From Pelomonas sp937871895 (GTDB taxonomy: Bacteria > Pseudomonadota > Gammaproteobacteria > Burkholderiales > Burkholderiaceae_C): DNA of 64,000 nt. Where the stretch lies: NCBI RefSeq assembly GCF_046348265.1, contig NZ_JAXMEO010000007.1; one strand, written 5' to 3'. Shown piece by piece: positions 52,322-61,301 of this stretch (positions are counted from its first letter, which is position 1; every line of letters begins with the position of its first letter). A program made the position numbers and the translations under genes. Under the pieces are notes generated by a model, which worked only from the letters and a program-made list of their open reading frames with translations, was not told the DNA's origin and did not search any database.

Positions 52322-53002
52322 CTAGAGCCCCAGCGCCACCAGCTCCTCGCTGGTGCGCTGCAGCCAGAGCTTCAACCGCTGCCGGTCCAGCAGCCCGAGC
52401 GTGCCGGGTTGCTGGGCGGCCCAGAAGCTCAGGCCCTGGGCGTCGAGCTTCTGGACGAGGGCATCGGGCAGCTTGCGCAGGTGCAGCACGCGGGCGCCGG
52501 CGGCTTGGGTGCGCTCCAGCAGGCCCGAGGCGGCGAGCAGCTCAAAGCGCTCGCCGCGCACCTCGTTGAGGACCAACACCAAGGGCAGCCCGGCACCCGG
52601 GCCGTCCAGCCACTGGGCCAGCAGCTCGACGGAGTCGCGCCCGGCGTCCATCACGTGCCAGTAGCTGAGGCCCACGCCCAGCTCGGCCGCGAGTTCGGGC
52701 ACGCCGGCCTCGTGCAGCCAGCGCGTCAGTGCGGCTTGGGTCTGGGCGGCCATGTCCACCACCACGCGCTGCTCTGGGTCGGCGGCAGCGGCTTCGAGCA
52801 CGCAGTCGAGGCTGTCGTGCGAGTCGAGCGGCGTGGCGGTGGTGTAGTCGCCGTAGTAGCGCAAGAGCGCGCCGTGCGAGCGGTCGGTGTCGAAGCAGCG
52901 CAGCGGCTGGCCGTGGTCGATGAAGTGCTGCGCCAGGAAGCGCGCGACCAGCGACTTGCCAACGCCGCCCTTTTCGCCACCGATCCAATGAATCTGACTC
53001 AT
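52322..53002 (-). CDS. ParA/MobD-like P-loop ATPase
   Basis: The 226-residue protein has the deviant Walker A motif GGEKGGVGKS at residues 7-16, typical of ParA/MinD/MobD proteins. CFDTDRSHGAL follows, then RVVVDMAAQTQ as Walker B. I chose the ATG at 53002, which places the P-loop next to the start as in the family. There is no ParB, mobilisation or plasmid gene beside it, so it is not a plasmid partition system here; single chromosomal copies of this type have unknown jobs. Confidence 0.82.
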   Translation of the reverse strand: MSQIHWIGGEKGGVGKSLVARFLAQHFIDHGQPLRCFDTDRSHGALLRYYGDYTTATPLDSHDSLDCVLEAAAADPEQRVVVDMAAQTQAALTRWLHEAGVPELAAELGVGLSYWHVMDAGRDSVELLAQWLDGPGAGLPLVLVLNEVRGERFELLAASGLLERTQAAGARVLHLRKLPDALVQKLDAQGLSFWAAQQPGTLGLLDRQRLKLWLQRTSEELVALGL

Positions 53003-53074
53003 GAAGTTCCCATCCGGGTGCACAACGGGGCCCCCTGAACAGGCTTAGCAAGAATCGGCGCAAGCCAGCACAGA

Positions 53075-54433
53075 ATGCGGCGCATGAGCCGCCCGCCCAG
53101 CCTTGAATCCAGTCTGTACCGCGAGCACCTCGCCCTGCTGCAGCAAGGCGCCGAGGCCGCGCTGGCCGCCACCGGGCATGAGGCGCTGGTCATCGCGTCT
53201 GGCATTGAGAAGTTCGCCTTTCTGGACGACCGGCCCTACGGCTTCCAGCCCAACCCGCACTTCAAGCACTGGGTGCCGCTGACCCAGCATCCAAATGCTT
53301 GGCTGGCCGTGCGGCCGGGGCGCAAGCTGCGCGTGGTGGTGCATCTGCCGGCGGACTTCTGGCATGTGCCGCCCAGCCCGCCGACGGGCGAGTGGGTGGA
53401 GGCCGTGGAACTCGTCGTGATCCGCGAGCCTGACGAGGCCGTGGCGGCGCTGAAAGATGTGCTCGGCCCGCGCACCGCCGTGATCGGCGAGGCCGACGCG
53501 GCCTTGGCAGGACTCGTGCCCAACAACCCTGAGGCCCTGCTGCACCGTCTGCACTGGGCCCGCGCCTGCAAGACGCCCTGGGAGCTGGCGCAGATGCGCG
53601 CGGCCTCGCGCCGTGCGGCCCCGGCCCACTTGGCCGCACGTGACGCCTTCCTGGCCGGCGCGAGCGAGGCCGAGATCCACCGCGCCTACCTGGTGGCGAG
53701 CCACCACACCGACCGCGACCTGCCCTACGCCAACATCGTGGGCCTGAACGAGCATGCCGCCGTGCTGCACTACCAGCACCAGGACGAAGCGCGGCCGCTG
53801 CAGTCGCGCAGCTTGCTTCTCGACGCGGGTGCCCAGGTCAACGGCTACGCCAGCGACATCACCCGCACCTGGGCCACGCCGGGGCACGCTGAGTTTGCAG
53901 CGCTGATCACGCTGATGGACCGCGAGCAGCAAGCCCTCGTCGCCGAGGTGCGTGAGGGCCGGGACTACCGCGACATCCACCTCAGCAGCCACCACCGCCT
54001 CGCGCACGTGCTGCTGGAGAGCGGCCTTGCCCGCCCTGGCACCAGCGCGGAAGCGCTCGTCGCGCAGCAGGTGACGCACGCCTTCTACCCCCATGGCATC
54101 GGCCACTTGCTTGGCCTGCAGGTGCACGACATTGGCGGCCACATGGCGAGCGAACTCGGCGGCACGCGCGAGAAGCCCGCCGGCCACCCGTACTTGCGCC
54201 TCACCCGCCTGCTAGCGCCCGGCATGGTCGTCACCATCGAGCCCGGGCTCTACTTCATCCCGATGCTGCTGGACCGCCTGCGCGCCAGTCCCGCCGCGAG
54301 CCTGGTGGACTGGGCCTCGGTCGAGCGGCTCACGCCCTATGGCGGCATCCGCATCGAGGACGACGTGGTGTGCGGCAGCGGGGCCGAGGCGCCCGAGAAC
54401 TTGACGCGCGAGGCCTTTGCGGCGTGCGCCTGA
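53075..54433 (+). CDS. pepQ: Xaa-Pro dipeptidase
   Basis: The 452-residue M24 peptidase fits PepQ, which splits Xaa-Pro dipeptides. The dinuclear metal ligands are visible in order: the two aspartates of LLLDAGAQVNGYASDITRT, His in YPHGIGHLLGLQVHD, Glu in TIEPGLYF and Glu in GGIRIEDDV. The N-terminal domain and total length match proteobacterial PepQ. An ATG at 53084 is an equally good start. Cytoplasmic. Confidence 0.92.
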   Translation: MRRMSRPPSLESSLYREHLALLQQGAEAALAATGHEALVIASGIEKFAFLDDRPYGFQPNPHFKHWVPLTQHPNAWLAVRPGRKLRVVVHLPADFWHVPPSPPTGEWVEAVELVVIREPDEAVAALKDVLGPRTAVIGEADAALAGLVPNNPEALLHRLHWARACKTPWELAQMRAASRRAAPAHLAARDAFLAGASEAEIHRAYLVASHHTDRDLPYANIVGLNEHAAVLHYQHQDEARPLQSRSLLLDAGAQVNGYASDITRTWATPGHAEFAALITLMDREQQALVAEVREGRDYRDIHLSSHHRLAHVLLESGLARPGTSAEALVAQQVTHAFYPHGIGHLLGLQVHDIGGHMASELGGTREKPAGHPYLRLTRLLAPGMVVTIEPGLYFIPMLLDRLRASPAASLVDWASVERLTPYGGIRIEDDVVCGSGAEAPENLTREAFAACA

Positions 54434-54443
54434 GCGGCGCTCG

Positions 54444-54911
54444 TCAGCGCAAGACCTGGGCCTGTGTCAGCCGCGCGCAATAGCCCACGAGCACCGCAGT
54501 CAGCACGCCGAGGATCATGGGCATGGCCCACAGCACGCCCATGGCCTCACGGCCGCCTGGGGCGAGCACCAGCACATGCAGCATGTAGACCGCGCTGCCC
54601 GCCAGCGACACCGCGAGCAGGCCCGTGGCCACGCGGCGGCGCAGCAGCAGCGCGGCGGACCCGCACAGCCCGCCCCAGACCGAGAGCGTCCAGCCCGCCA
54701 CGGCCCACAGCGGCACGGCCGTGAAGAAGGCCACCTGCGACTCGCTCATGCCGCTGTTGCGGTAGTAGGTGGCGCCCTGCGCCAGGCTCATCACATGGTC
54801 AAAGCCTGCCGCCAGGCTGTAGAGCAGGAAGAGCCCACCTGCCAGCCAGGCGGGCCACGGCAGGGGGCGGGTCAATGAGCCGGTGGTGCGGACGAGCGGG
54901 GTGGTTTTCAA
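54444..54911 (-). CDS. Small four-helix membrane protein, function unknown
   Basis: The 155-residue protein has four hydrophobic segments (about 20-40, 63-82, 93-113 and 120-145) and short polar loops. It has no motif I recognise; an annotation as sugar-transporter-like membrane protein would rest only on overall shape. The start is a TTG at 54911, supported by AAGGAG at proper spacing (on the minus strand); there is no ATG near the front. It converges on pepQ with a 10-base gap. Confidence 0.7.
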   Translation of the reverse strand: MKTTPLVRTTGSLTRPLPWPAWLAGGLFLLYSLAAGFDHVMSLAQGATYYRNSGMSESQVAFFTAVPLWAVAGWTLSVWGGLCGSAALLLRRRVATGLLAVSLAGSAVYMLHVLVLAPGGREAMGVLWAMPMILGVLTAVLVGYCARLTQAQVLR

Positions 54912-55076
54912 GCGGCGCTCCTTGATGGGCTTGAGCGAGGTGATGGAGCGTGCACTGTGGCGTCACCTGGCCGCTGTGTCGTGCCCTGAGCGACCAGCGG
55001 CAGCAGCCCGGTGACGAAATGCACCGCAGGCTGACGATCAGCGGGGCGTCAAGCGCCGAGTCAGCCCGTGCCAGCG

Positions 55077-55841
55077 TCAGCCAAGCTCAGCCAGCGCCGC
55101 GCGCGTGGCCTCGTCGGTGGGGAAGAGGTGCTCCACCTTCAGCGACGCCAACGTGATGTCCAGCGGCGTGCCAAAGCTCGTGATGGCCGAGAAGAAGCTC
55201 AGGATGCGGCCGTCCTGCGCGCGCAGCCGGAAGGCGAGCACTGGCAGGTTGCCGGTCTCGACGGCGGTCCAGGGCTCAAGCTCGGGCCGCAGTTCGTCGA
55301 GCAGCGCGCGCAGGCGGGGCAGGTGCTCGGCCTCACGGCAGGCGCGGGCCCACATCTCGGCGCACAGCCAGGCTTCGTCCACGCACAGCGTGCGCAGGCC
55401 GCCCGGCGCAAAGATCACGCGCAGCAGGTTCAGCGGCTGCTGGTGCAGCATGGCCTCGGGCATGCCCAGCAGCCGGATCAGGCGTGCGAGCCCCTCGTTG
55501 ACCATCACGAGGTTGTATTCGCCGTCCATCACCAGCGCGGGCGTGGTGGGGCCACTGGCGTCGAGCAGCTGCGCCAGCGCACGCCGCACGGGTTCCATCT
55601 CAGGGGCGTCGAGCGAGCGCTCGGCGTGCGCGGGGGCGAAGCCGGCGGCCAGCAGGGCCTGGTTGCGTTCTTCGAGCGTGGCGCCGAGGGCGTCGAGCAG
55701 CGCGATCAGCGTCGCGCGGCCGGCGCGGGCGCGTCCGGTTTCGATGCAGCTCAGGTGGCGCTGTGAGACGCCGGCGCGCAGCGACAGCTCCAGCTGGCTG
55801 ACGCGGCGCGCCTTGCGCAAGGTGGCGAGGGTGGCAGTCAT
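55077..55841 (-). CDS. XRE-type regulator with MmyB-like ligand-binding domain
   Basis: The 254-residue protein has a Cro/CI-type helix-turn-helix (VSQLELSLRAGVSQRHLSCIETGRARAG) and a C-terminal PAS-like MmyB/MLTR domain (ALVMDGEYNLVMVNEGLARL). I chose the ATG at 55841 directly before the HTH; the frame runs upstream to 55922. It is divergent from the DUF2834 gene with a 113-base gap, which is its likely target. MmyB-type domains are thought to bind fatty-acid-like ligands. Confidence 0.85.
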   Translation of the reverse strand: MTATLATLRKARRVSQLELSLRAGVSQRHLSCIETGRARAGRATLIALLDALGATLEERNQALLAAGFAPAHAERSLDAPEMEPVRRALAQLLDASGPTTPALVMDGEYNLVMVNEGLARLIRLLGMPEAMLHQQPLNLLRVIFAPGGLRTLCVDEAWLCAEMWARACREAEHLPRLRALLDELRPELEPWTAVETGNLPVLAFRLRAQDGRILSFFSAITSFGTPLDITLASLKVEHLFPTDEATRAALAELG

Positions 55842-55954
55842 GCGCCACATTCTGCGGCGGGGCGGCTCACGCCCGCGATGACTTGCGAGGTCATTGCAGG
55901 CACGCAGCCCGCGGCCGAGCATGAGCCCATGTTCAACCCACCGGAGATGTCTCC

Positions 55955-56263
55955 ATGCGCACCGCTCTGATCCTCGTCTTCGCCGCGTTCGGCGCGTTCT
56001 CGCTTTACGTGATGTGGCAGGTCGGCTACCTCGGCATCTGGCAAGCCGGCATGAGCAGCCCGGGCGCCTGGCAGGTGCTGATCGACCTGGTGCTGATGTC
56101 CTGCATCGCGCTGGGCTATATGTGGCATGACGCGCAGCGCACGGGCCGCAAGGTGTGGCCCTTTGCGCTCGTCACGCTGGCGGCGGGGTCACTGGGGCCG
56201 ATGCTCTACCTGCTGCTGGCGCCGCGCCATGCGGCTGGCACAGGCCTGCGTTCGACGGCCTAG
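55955..56263 (+). CDS. DUF2834 small membrane protein
   Basis: The 102-residue protein has three hydrophobic segments (about 3-20, 40-57 and 69-89) and the DUF2834 pattern WQVLIDLVLMSCIALGYMWHDAQRTGRKVWPF. A GGAG site lies before the ATG. It is divergent from the XRE regulator, suggesting control by it, and converges on the hydrolase gene. Function unknown. Confidence 0.82.
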   Translation: MRTALILVFAAFGAFSLYVMWQVGYLGIWQAGMSSPGAWQVLIDLVLMSCIALGYMWHDAQRTGRKVWPFALVTLAAGSLGPMLYLLLAPRHAAGTGLRSTA

Positions 56264-56268
56264 AAGGC

Positions 56269-57576
56269 TCAGCGCCACACCTGACTGCGGCCATAAGGCG
56301 GGGCCAAGCGGCCGAGGATCCAGTCCCCGAGCAGCCGGAAGTAGCCATCGGTCACGCGGGTGTTGCGTCGCGAGCCGTCGGGCAGCTCCAGGAACTCGTT
56401 CATGCCGTGGTCGGTGTCGGGGAAGACATAGACCTCAAAGGGCTTGCCCTGCGCCTGGGACTTGGCGAGCGAGGCGAGGCTGGCCTGGGCCGGGGCCTCG
56501 CGGTCCTGGCCGGCCACGATCCAGAGCATGGGGAGGCTCAGCTGCTTAAGCGTGTGCTCGGCGTCGTAGTCCCAGATGAGCTCCAGGTTGTCGAAGACGG
56601 CGCGCCCGACGCGGCGCAGGTCACGGTCTTGCATGCGCAGCATGTCGCCGCTGTACTCGCCCTTGAGGCTGTGGGCCCAGGCTTCGTGGCCGATGGCCTG
56701 GCGGATGGACTCCAGCGCCTCAAAGCCCGTGCTGAAGTGCGAGGACACGAGCACCGCCGTGGCGCGGGAGAGCTGCGCGATCCAGTCCCGCTCACGTGGG
56801 CCCAGCTTGAGGCGCTCGGCCTCCAGCAGCATCTGGTCGCGGTCCTCGGCGATGGGCGAGCTGATGAGCCCGAAGCTGACGACGACAAAGTCCGCCCTGG
56901 AGCGCGTGGCCGCCAGCGGCGCCACCCAGCCGCCCTGGCTTTGGCCCCAGTAGCCCGCCTTGCTGAAGCGCCCGGCCGCCAGCGCTTGCGCCTGCTGCAT
57001 CGCGGCCGCCGCGTCGTCGGCCAGCAACTCGAAGTTCTGGGTGTAGAAGCCGCCCGACTGCCCGGTGCCGCGCTTGTCGTAGGTGAACACCGCGATGCCC
57101 TGCGCGGCCAGCATCAAGGCGCGGGTGTTGTGGATGGCGGGTTCGGTCTCGGAGCCATGCACCATGACGACCAAGGGCCTTTGCGAGGGGGCACCGCGTT
57201 CAAGGGGCTCCAGCAATTCACCGGCCAGCTCGGCCCCCGCCACTGTGAAGCGCAGGGCCGTGCGTTTGAAGCTTCGCTGGGCAAGCACGACTCGCGCCTC
57301 GCCCGGGGCCTGTACACGCACGCGGCCATGCTCGCACTGCACCGGGCTGGTGGGCGACGCGGTGCTGCCGTAGCGGCCGTCCAGCAGCAAATAGCCGAGG
57401 CCCGGCGGCGGGATCCAGGGCTTGGGCGCCAACACCGCAATGCTTTGACCGACCGTGCCGTAGGCGCCCGCTTCGCAGGGCGCTGCCTGTGCGCTCAGGG
57501 TGCCCCAAAGACTGAGGAGTGCTGCCAACGCCCAGGTGCGCGCGGCGGCGGTTTGACGCGTGGTGGGCGGGCGCAT
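56269..57576 (-). CDS. Exported alpha/beta hydrolase
   Basis: The 435-residue protein has a signal peptide (WALAALLSLWGTLSAQA near 15-31), a beta-rich N-terminal region and an alpha/beta-hydrolase domain. Catalytic Ser lies in WGQSQGG, Asp in VAGQDRE and His in PDTDHGMN; VMVHGSE gives the oxyanion loop. Family relatives include serine aminopeptidases, acyl-CoA thioesterases and cinnamoyl esterases, so the substrate is open. Its ATG overlaps the amidohydrolase stop, so both proteins are made together in the envelope. Confidence 0.83.
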   Translation of the reverse strand: MRPPTTRQTAAARTWALAALLSLWGTLSAQAAPCEAGAYGTVGQSIAVLAPKPWIPPPGLGYLLLDGRYGSTASPTSPVQCEHGRVRVQAPGEARVVLAQRSFKRTALRFTVAGAELAGELLEPLERGAPSQRPLVVMVHGSETEPAIHNTRALMLAAQGIAVFTYDKRGTGQSGGFYTQNFELLADDAAAAMQQAQALAAGRFSKAGYWGQSQGGWVAPLAATRSRADFVVVSFGLISSPIAEDRDQMLLEAERLKLGPRERDWIAQLSRATAVLVSSHFSTGFEALESIRQAIGHEAWAHSLKGEYSGDMLRMQDRDLRRVGRAVFDNLELIWDYDAEHTLKQLSLPMLWIVAGQDREAPAQASLASLAKSQAQGKPFEVYVFPDTDHGMNEFLELPDGSRRNTRVTDGYFRLLGDWILGRLAPPYGRSQVWR

Positions 57577-59036
57577 CAGTGGGCCGCCGCATGACGCGCC
57601 ACGCGGCGCAGGCGGGCGCGCAGGTCGGGTGCCGACAGCCAGCGGCCTTGCGTGTAGACGCCGCGCACGTCGGCCGCGTGCTGGATGTCGGCCAGCGGGT
57701 TCGCGCCGACGAGGATGAAGTCCGCGCGCTTGCCCACCTCAAGGGTGCCGGCGCGGTCGAATTCGCCCAGGTACTTGGCGGGCGTTGCGGTGGCGGCCGT
57801 CAGCGCTTCAAAGGGGCTGAGGCCGGCCTTGACCAGCAGCGCCAGCTCCTGGTGCAGCGCGAAGCCGGGCACCAGGGCGCCAAACGCATCGGAGCCCGCC
57901 AGCAAGGGCACGCCGGCCTGGTGCAACTCGCGGATCAGCGTCAACAGCAGCGCGACGTTGCGGTCAAAGTGCGCCGGCAGGCCCGATGAGTCGCCGTTGG
58001 AAGCGAAGAACTTTGAAAACTTCGGCGCCAGCTCGGCCCGGTACTCGTTGCGGTCCGGGCTGAGGTTCTCAAGGCGCACGCTGTCTGGCAGGTAGTTCAG
58101 TCGCGGGTCTTTGGCCAGGTCGCTGAACCGCTGGTCGTCCAGGTAGGTGGGCAGCATCGTGTAGATGACCAATGTGGGGTCCCAGACCACGCCTGACGCG
58201 GCCACCGCCTGGACCACGCGGGTGCGGTAGCTGGCGTCCTGCAGCCGTGTGAGGTTCTGTGTGTAGGCGGTCAGGAAGTGGTCGATGCTGCCGTCGGCCT
58301 CCTGCCCGAAGTGGGCGGCCTCGGCAAACTGCGCATCGAGCGACGTATAGAGCAGCTCCTCGATGTGCTCGATGCAGCCCATCCTGAGCGTCTGGGCCAA
58401 GGGCATGAAGTGCTGCGCATGACCGCGCACCCGGATGCCCCGGGCCCGCGCACCGGTGATGAGCGCGTCATAAAGATCGGCGGGCAGATCGCCGTGGATC
58501 TTGATGGCGTCGTAGCGCTGCTTGGCGGCGTCTTGCAGCGCCTGCTGCACGTCCTCCAAGGACTTCAGGTTGCCGCTCTCCAGCTGCGGCCCGCTGACCA
58601 GGTAGCGTGGGCCGCTCAAGCGCCCTGCCGCCACGCCGGCCCGCAAGGCGAGGTGGTCGACCTTGCCCCCGCCGTCGGCCAGCCCCATGTTGAAGACGGT
58701 GGTCACGCCGGCCGCCAACTGGAGGTCCAAGAAGTCCTGCGTCGGCATGCGCAGGTGCACATGCATGTCGGACAGCCCGGGCATCAGGTAGTGCCCTCGG
58801 CCGTCGATCCGCTTCGCGGCACGAACCCGTTTGGCGGCCGCGGCGTCCATGATGGCCACGATGAGGCCGCCGCGCACCACCACCGAGCGGTCGGCTTGCA
58901 CCAGGTTCGCGGTCATCGGCACGAGGTTGACGTGGTCGATCACCAAGTCGGCATCCGGTGCTGCGCTTGCAAACGCTGGTGCTGGCAACACGCAGATCGC
59001 GCAGAAGCTGAGGATGAGTCGAAGAGCCAGGAGCAT
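57576..59036 (-). CDS. Exported metal-dependent amidohydrolase
   Basis: The 486-residue protein has a signal peptide (MLLALRLILSFCAICVLPAPAFA) and the imidazolonepropionase/prolidase-like amidohydrolase fold. Visible parts are DMHVHLRMP with the HxH pair, the candidate metal-bridging Lys in AIKIHGD, later histidines in RGHAQHF and CIEHIEEL, and Asp in LLAGSDAFG. I chose the ATG at 59036 because it begins the signal peptide. The substrate may be a cyclic amide, a dipeptide or an ester. It forms a two-gene operon with the exported hydrolase, a pairing that suggests successive steps on one peptide- or ester-like compound. Confidence 0.85.
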   Translation of the reverse strand: MLLALRLILSFCAICVLPAPAFASAAPDADLVIDHVNLVPMTANLVQADRSVVVRGGLIVAIMDAAAAKRVRAAKRIDGRGHYLMPGLSDMHVHLRMPTQDFLDLQLAAGVTTVFNMGLADGGGKVDHLALRAGVAAGRLSGPRYLVSGPQLESGNLKSLEDVQQALQDAAKQRYDAIKIHGDLPADLYDALITGARARGIRVRGHAQHFMPLAQTLRMGCIEHIEELLYTSLDAQFAEAAHFGQEADGSIDHFLTAYTQNLTRLQDASYRTRVVQAVAASGVVWDPTLVIYTMLPTYLDDQRFSDLAKDPRLNYLPDSVRLENLSPDRNEYRAELAPKFSKFFASNGDSSGLPAHFDRNVALLLTLIRELHQAGVPLLAGSDAFGALVPGFALHQELALLVKAGLSPFEALTAATATPAKYLGEFDRAGTLEVGKRADFILVGANPLADIQHAADVRGVYTQGRWLSAPDLRARLRRVARHAAAH

Positions 59037-59216
59037 GGGGCGTTGATGCAGGGTGTGTAAGGCCGCGCAGTGTTGGCGCCCTTGGCCCAAGCCGCCCCCA
59101 GAATGCGACAGGCTGCAGCCTCGGGCGGATGAACGGCGCGGCTGTCGAAACGGCCCCCGCTGCATCGTCGTGCCGGCAAGGGGCGCCGTGCCCCTCAGCC
59201 CCCAGGAGCCCCCTCA

Positions 59217-59573
59217 ATGAACCACTACCTCGCCGTCTTCACCGGCTCACCCGCCACCAACGCCGCCTCGGGCTGGGACGCCCTCAGCGAACCCGAGCGC
59301 AATGCCCGCATCCAGGCCGGCATGCAGGCCTGGGGCGCCTGGATGACCACGCACGCCGCGCAGATCGTGGTCGCCGGCGGGCCCATCGGCAAGACGCTGC
59401 GGGTGGACCCCCAAGGCGTCTCGGCCACGCAGAACGAGATCTGCGGCTACGTCGTCGTCTCAGCTGATTCGCACGAGGCGGCGGCCAAGCTCTTCGAGAA
59501 CCACCCACACTTCAGCATCTTCCCGGGCGAGGCGGTGGAGGTGATGGTGTGCTTGCCGGTGCCGGGGGCTTGA
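59217..59573 (+). CDS. YCII-like small protein
   Basis: The 118-residue protein has the ferredoxin-like fold pattern of YCII-related proteins: MNHYLAVFTGSP, a helix rich in Met/Trp, IVVAGGPIGKTL, and GYVVVSADSHEAAAKLFENHPHF near the end. AGGAG precedes the ATG. Members include muconolactone-isomerase-like proteins, but most have no known reaction. It stands alone between the amidohydrolase and acyltransferase genes. Confidence 0.78.
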   Translation: MNHYLAVFTGSPATNAASGWDALSEPERNARIQAGMQAWGAWMTTHAAQIVVAGGPIGKTLRVDPQGVSATQNEICGYVVVSADSHEAAAKLFENHPHFSIFPGEAVEVMVCLPVPGA

Positions 59574-59636
59574 GCGGCCTGAGCGGCCGGCCGGTGGGCA
59601 CACGCACAATCCCCGGCGCTGCGCCCCATCCTGCCC

Positions 59637-60743
59637 ATGACCGCTCTCGCATCGACCCCACTTGAGCCTTCCCCGCCGCCAGCGCGTGACGTGGCCCTGG
59701 ATGGTGCCAAGGGGGCGCTGATCTTCCTGGTGGTGCTGGGGCACACGCTGCAGTTCGCCGTCATGGGCCGCCATGGCGACCCGCTGGACGATGCGCTGTT
59801 CACGGCCATCTACAGCTTTCACATGCCCGCTTTCATGGCCCTGGCCGGCTGGCTGGCGCAGCCGGGCCTGTCGCGCCGTGACGGGCGCTGGCGTGTGGCC
59901 GCACGACGTTGCCTCAGCTACCTGATCCCCATCCTCACCGCGACCCTGTTGACGGAGCTGCTCTGGTCGTCGCCCTGGCCTGCGCACGAGTGGCTACGCA
60001 GCCTGTCCGACATGGGCCGGCGTGGTTTGGTCACGCTGTGGTTCTGCTGGGCCATGGCCTATGGCACCGTGATTCTCTTCATCGCCGAATCCTTGCGCCT
60101 GCGCTTGTTGCTGGCCGCCGGCCTGCTGGGCGCCTTCATGCTGCTGCCCGCGCATGGGCACTGGCAGCTGTGCCAGTCGGTGCTGCCGTTTTATGTGCTG
60201 GGCTATCTCGCTTCGGCCTACCGGGGTGCGTTGCAGGGCTCGCGGCGCTGGCTGCCCTACCTCGGGCTTGCGGCCGGTGTGGGTGTGGTGGTCGCCGTGC
60301 TGGGCTTCTGGAGCCGTGAGGCCTATGTCTACACCACCGGCGTCAAGTGGACTGGGCCTGATGCCCGCTGGACGCTGTTGCGCTTTGGGGTCGGCGCCCT
60401 GGGCTGTCTGGCCTTCTTCGGCCTGTGGCCATGGCTGTTCAGCCGCATACCGGCCCGGCTGGCGCAGGGCCTGGCGGGCTGGGGGGCGTCCAGCATGCGC
60501 ACCTATGTGCTGCAAACCCTGCTCTTCAACGGCACGACCTGGGCGGGCCTCACGCTGCTGATGCTGGGCCAGGCCGCTGCGCTCAAGTGGGCGGTGGCTC
60601 TGGCGCTGGCCTTCGGCATCCAGGTGCTGTGCACCTTGGCGGGCCAGGGTCTGGCGCAGTCGCCCCTGGTGGCGGGCCTGCTGTTCGGGACGCTGAAGGG
60701 GCCCAAAGCGGGCACACGCAGCGCCAGCGTTCAGGCGCACTAG
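59637..60743 (+). CDS. Acyltransferase-3 family membrane protein
   Basis: The 368-residue protein has about ten hydrophobic segments. The acyltransferase-3 signature is at the front (VALDGAKGALIFLVVLGHTLQF, with the conserved His), followed by YSFHMPAFMALAGWLA. Such proteins add acetyl or other acyl groups to sugars, peptidoglycan or exopolysaccharide at the inner membrane. No polysaccharide genes are near, so the acceptor is unknown. A terminator follows. Confidence 0.88.
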   Translation: MTALASTPLEPSPPPARDVALDGAKGALIFLVVLGHTLQFAVMGRHGDPLDDALFTAIYSFHMPAFMALAGWLAQPGLSRRDGRWRVAARRCLSYLIPILTATLLTELLWSSPWPAHEWLRSLSDMGRRGLVTLWFCWAMAYGTVILFIAESLRLRLLLAAGLLGAFMLLPAHGHWQLCQSVLPFYVLGYLASAYRGALQGSRRWLPYLGLAAGVGVVVAVLGFWSREAYVYTTGVKWTGPDARWTLLRFGVGALGCLAFFGLWPWLFSRIPARLAQGLAGWGASSMRTYVLQTLLFNGTTWAGLTLLMLGQAAALKWAVALALAFGIQVLCTLAGQGLAQSPLVAGLLFGTLKGPKAGTRSASVQAH

Positions 60744-60764
60744 CGCCGCATCCGCAGGGCAAGG

Positions 60765-60789
60765 GGCTCTAAAAGAGCCGTCTCTTTTT
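60765..60789 (+). terminator. Intrinsic terminator after the acyltransferase gene
   Basis: GGCTCT (60765-60770), loop AAA and AGAGCC (60774-60779) form a 6-base-pair stem. A T-rich tract ending in five T (60785-60789) follows five bases later. Position 22 bases after the stop supports a rho-independent terminator. Confidence 0.65.
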
Positions 60790-60884
60790 GAGCATTCCGC
60801 GCCGCAGCGGGGCTTCCTACAGTCCGGGCCACACCAGACACGGCACGCCACGACAGCGGCCGGTTGAACCCAAGGAGTCCCCCC

Positions 60885-61301
60885 ATGCCTTCGACCCTGC
60901 CCCCGCTGTTGCAGGACAGCGCCCACCTCCACCACCCGGCCCTCGTGGCCGAGGCGGTGGACCAGATCAGCCAAACCGTGCAGCAGCTGCTGCTGGCCGC
61001 GCTGGAGCGCGCGCGTCATGCATCCGCAGGGTCCGCCCTGCCGGCGCCCTCGGCGCCATCCAGCCTGCCCTCGGCACAGGCGGCCCTGCCCGTGCCGCTG
61101 AGCGCGCGTGAGCAGGAGGTCCTGCAGCGCATTGCCGCCGGCGACAGCAACAAGGCCATCGCACGGGCGCTGGACCTGAGCCCGCACACCGTCAAGCGCC
61201 ACGTGGCCAACATCCTCGACAAGCTGAACCTGCCCTCGCGCGTGCAGGCGGCGGCCTGGTGGACGGCGCGGCAGCTGGTGCTGCGGACGCAGGATCATTG
61301 A
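60885..61301 (+). CDS. LuxR-type response regulator without receiver domain
   Basis: The 138-residue protein has an alanine/proline-rich N-terminal half without a receiver or ligand domain. A C-terminal LuxR helix-turn-helix follows: LSAREQEVLQRIAAGDSNKAIARALDLSPHTVKRHV, then ANILDKLNLPSR. The start is the ATG at 60885 with AAGGAG upstream. Its stop overlaps the next ATG by one base (TGATG), coupling it to the methyltransferase-like gene, its likely target or partner. Confidence 0.85.
   Translation: MPSTLPPLLQDSAHLHHPALVAEAVDQISQTVQQLLLAALERARHASAGSALPAPSAPSSLPSAQAALPVPLSAREQEVLQRIAAGDSNKAIARALDLSPHTVKRHVANILDKLNLPSRVQAAAWWTARQLVLRTQDH

Noticed and set aside
52322..53002. Plasmid partition or mobilisation module around the ParA/MobD-like gene
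   Set aside because: There is no ParB, relaxase, replication or centromere-like repeat nearby; it is a lone chromosomal P-loop gene.
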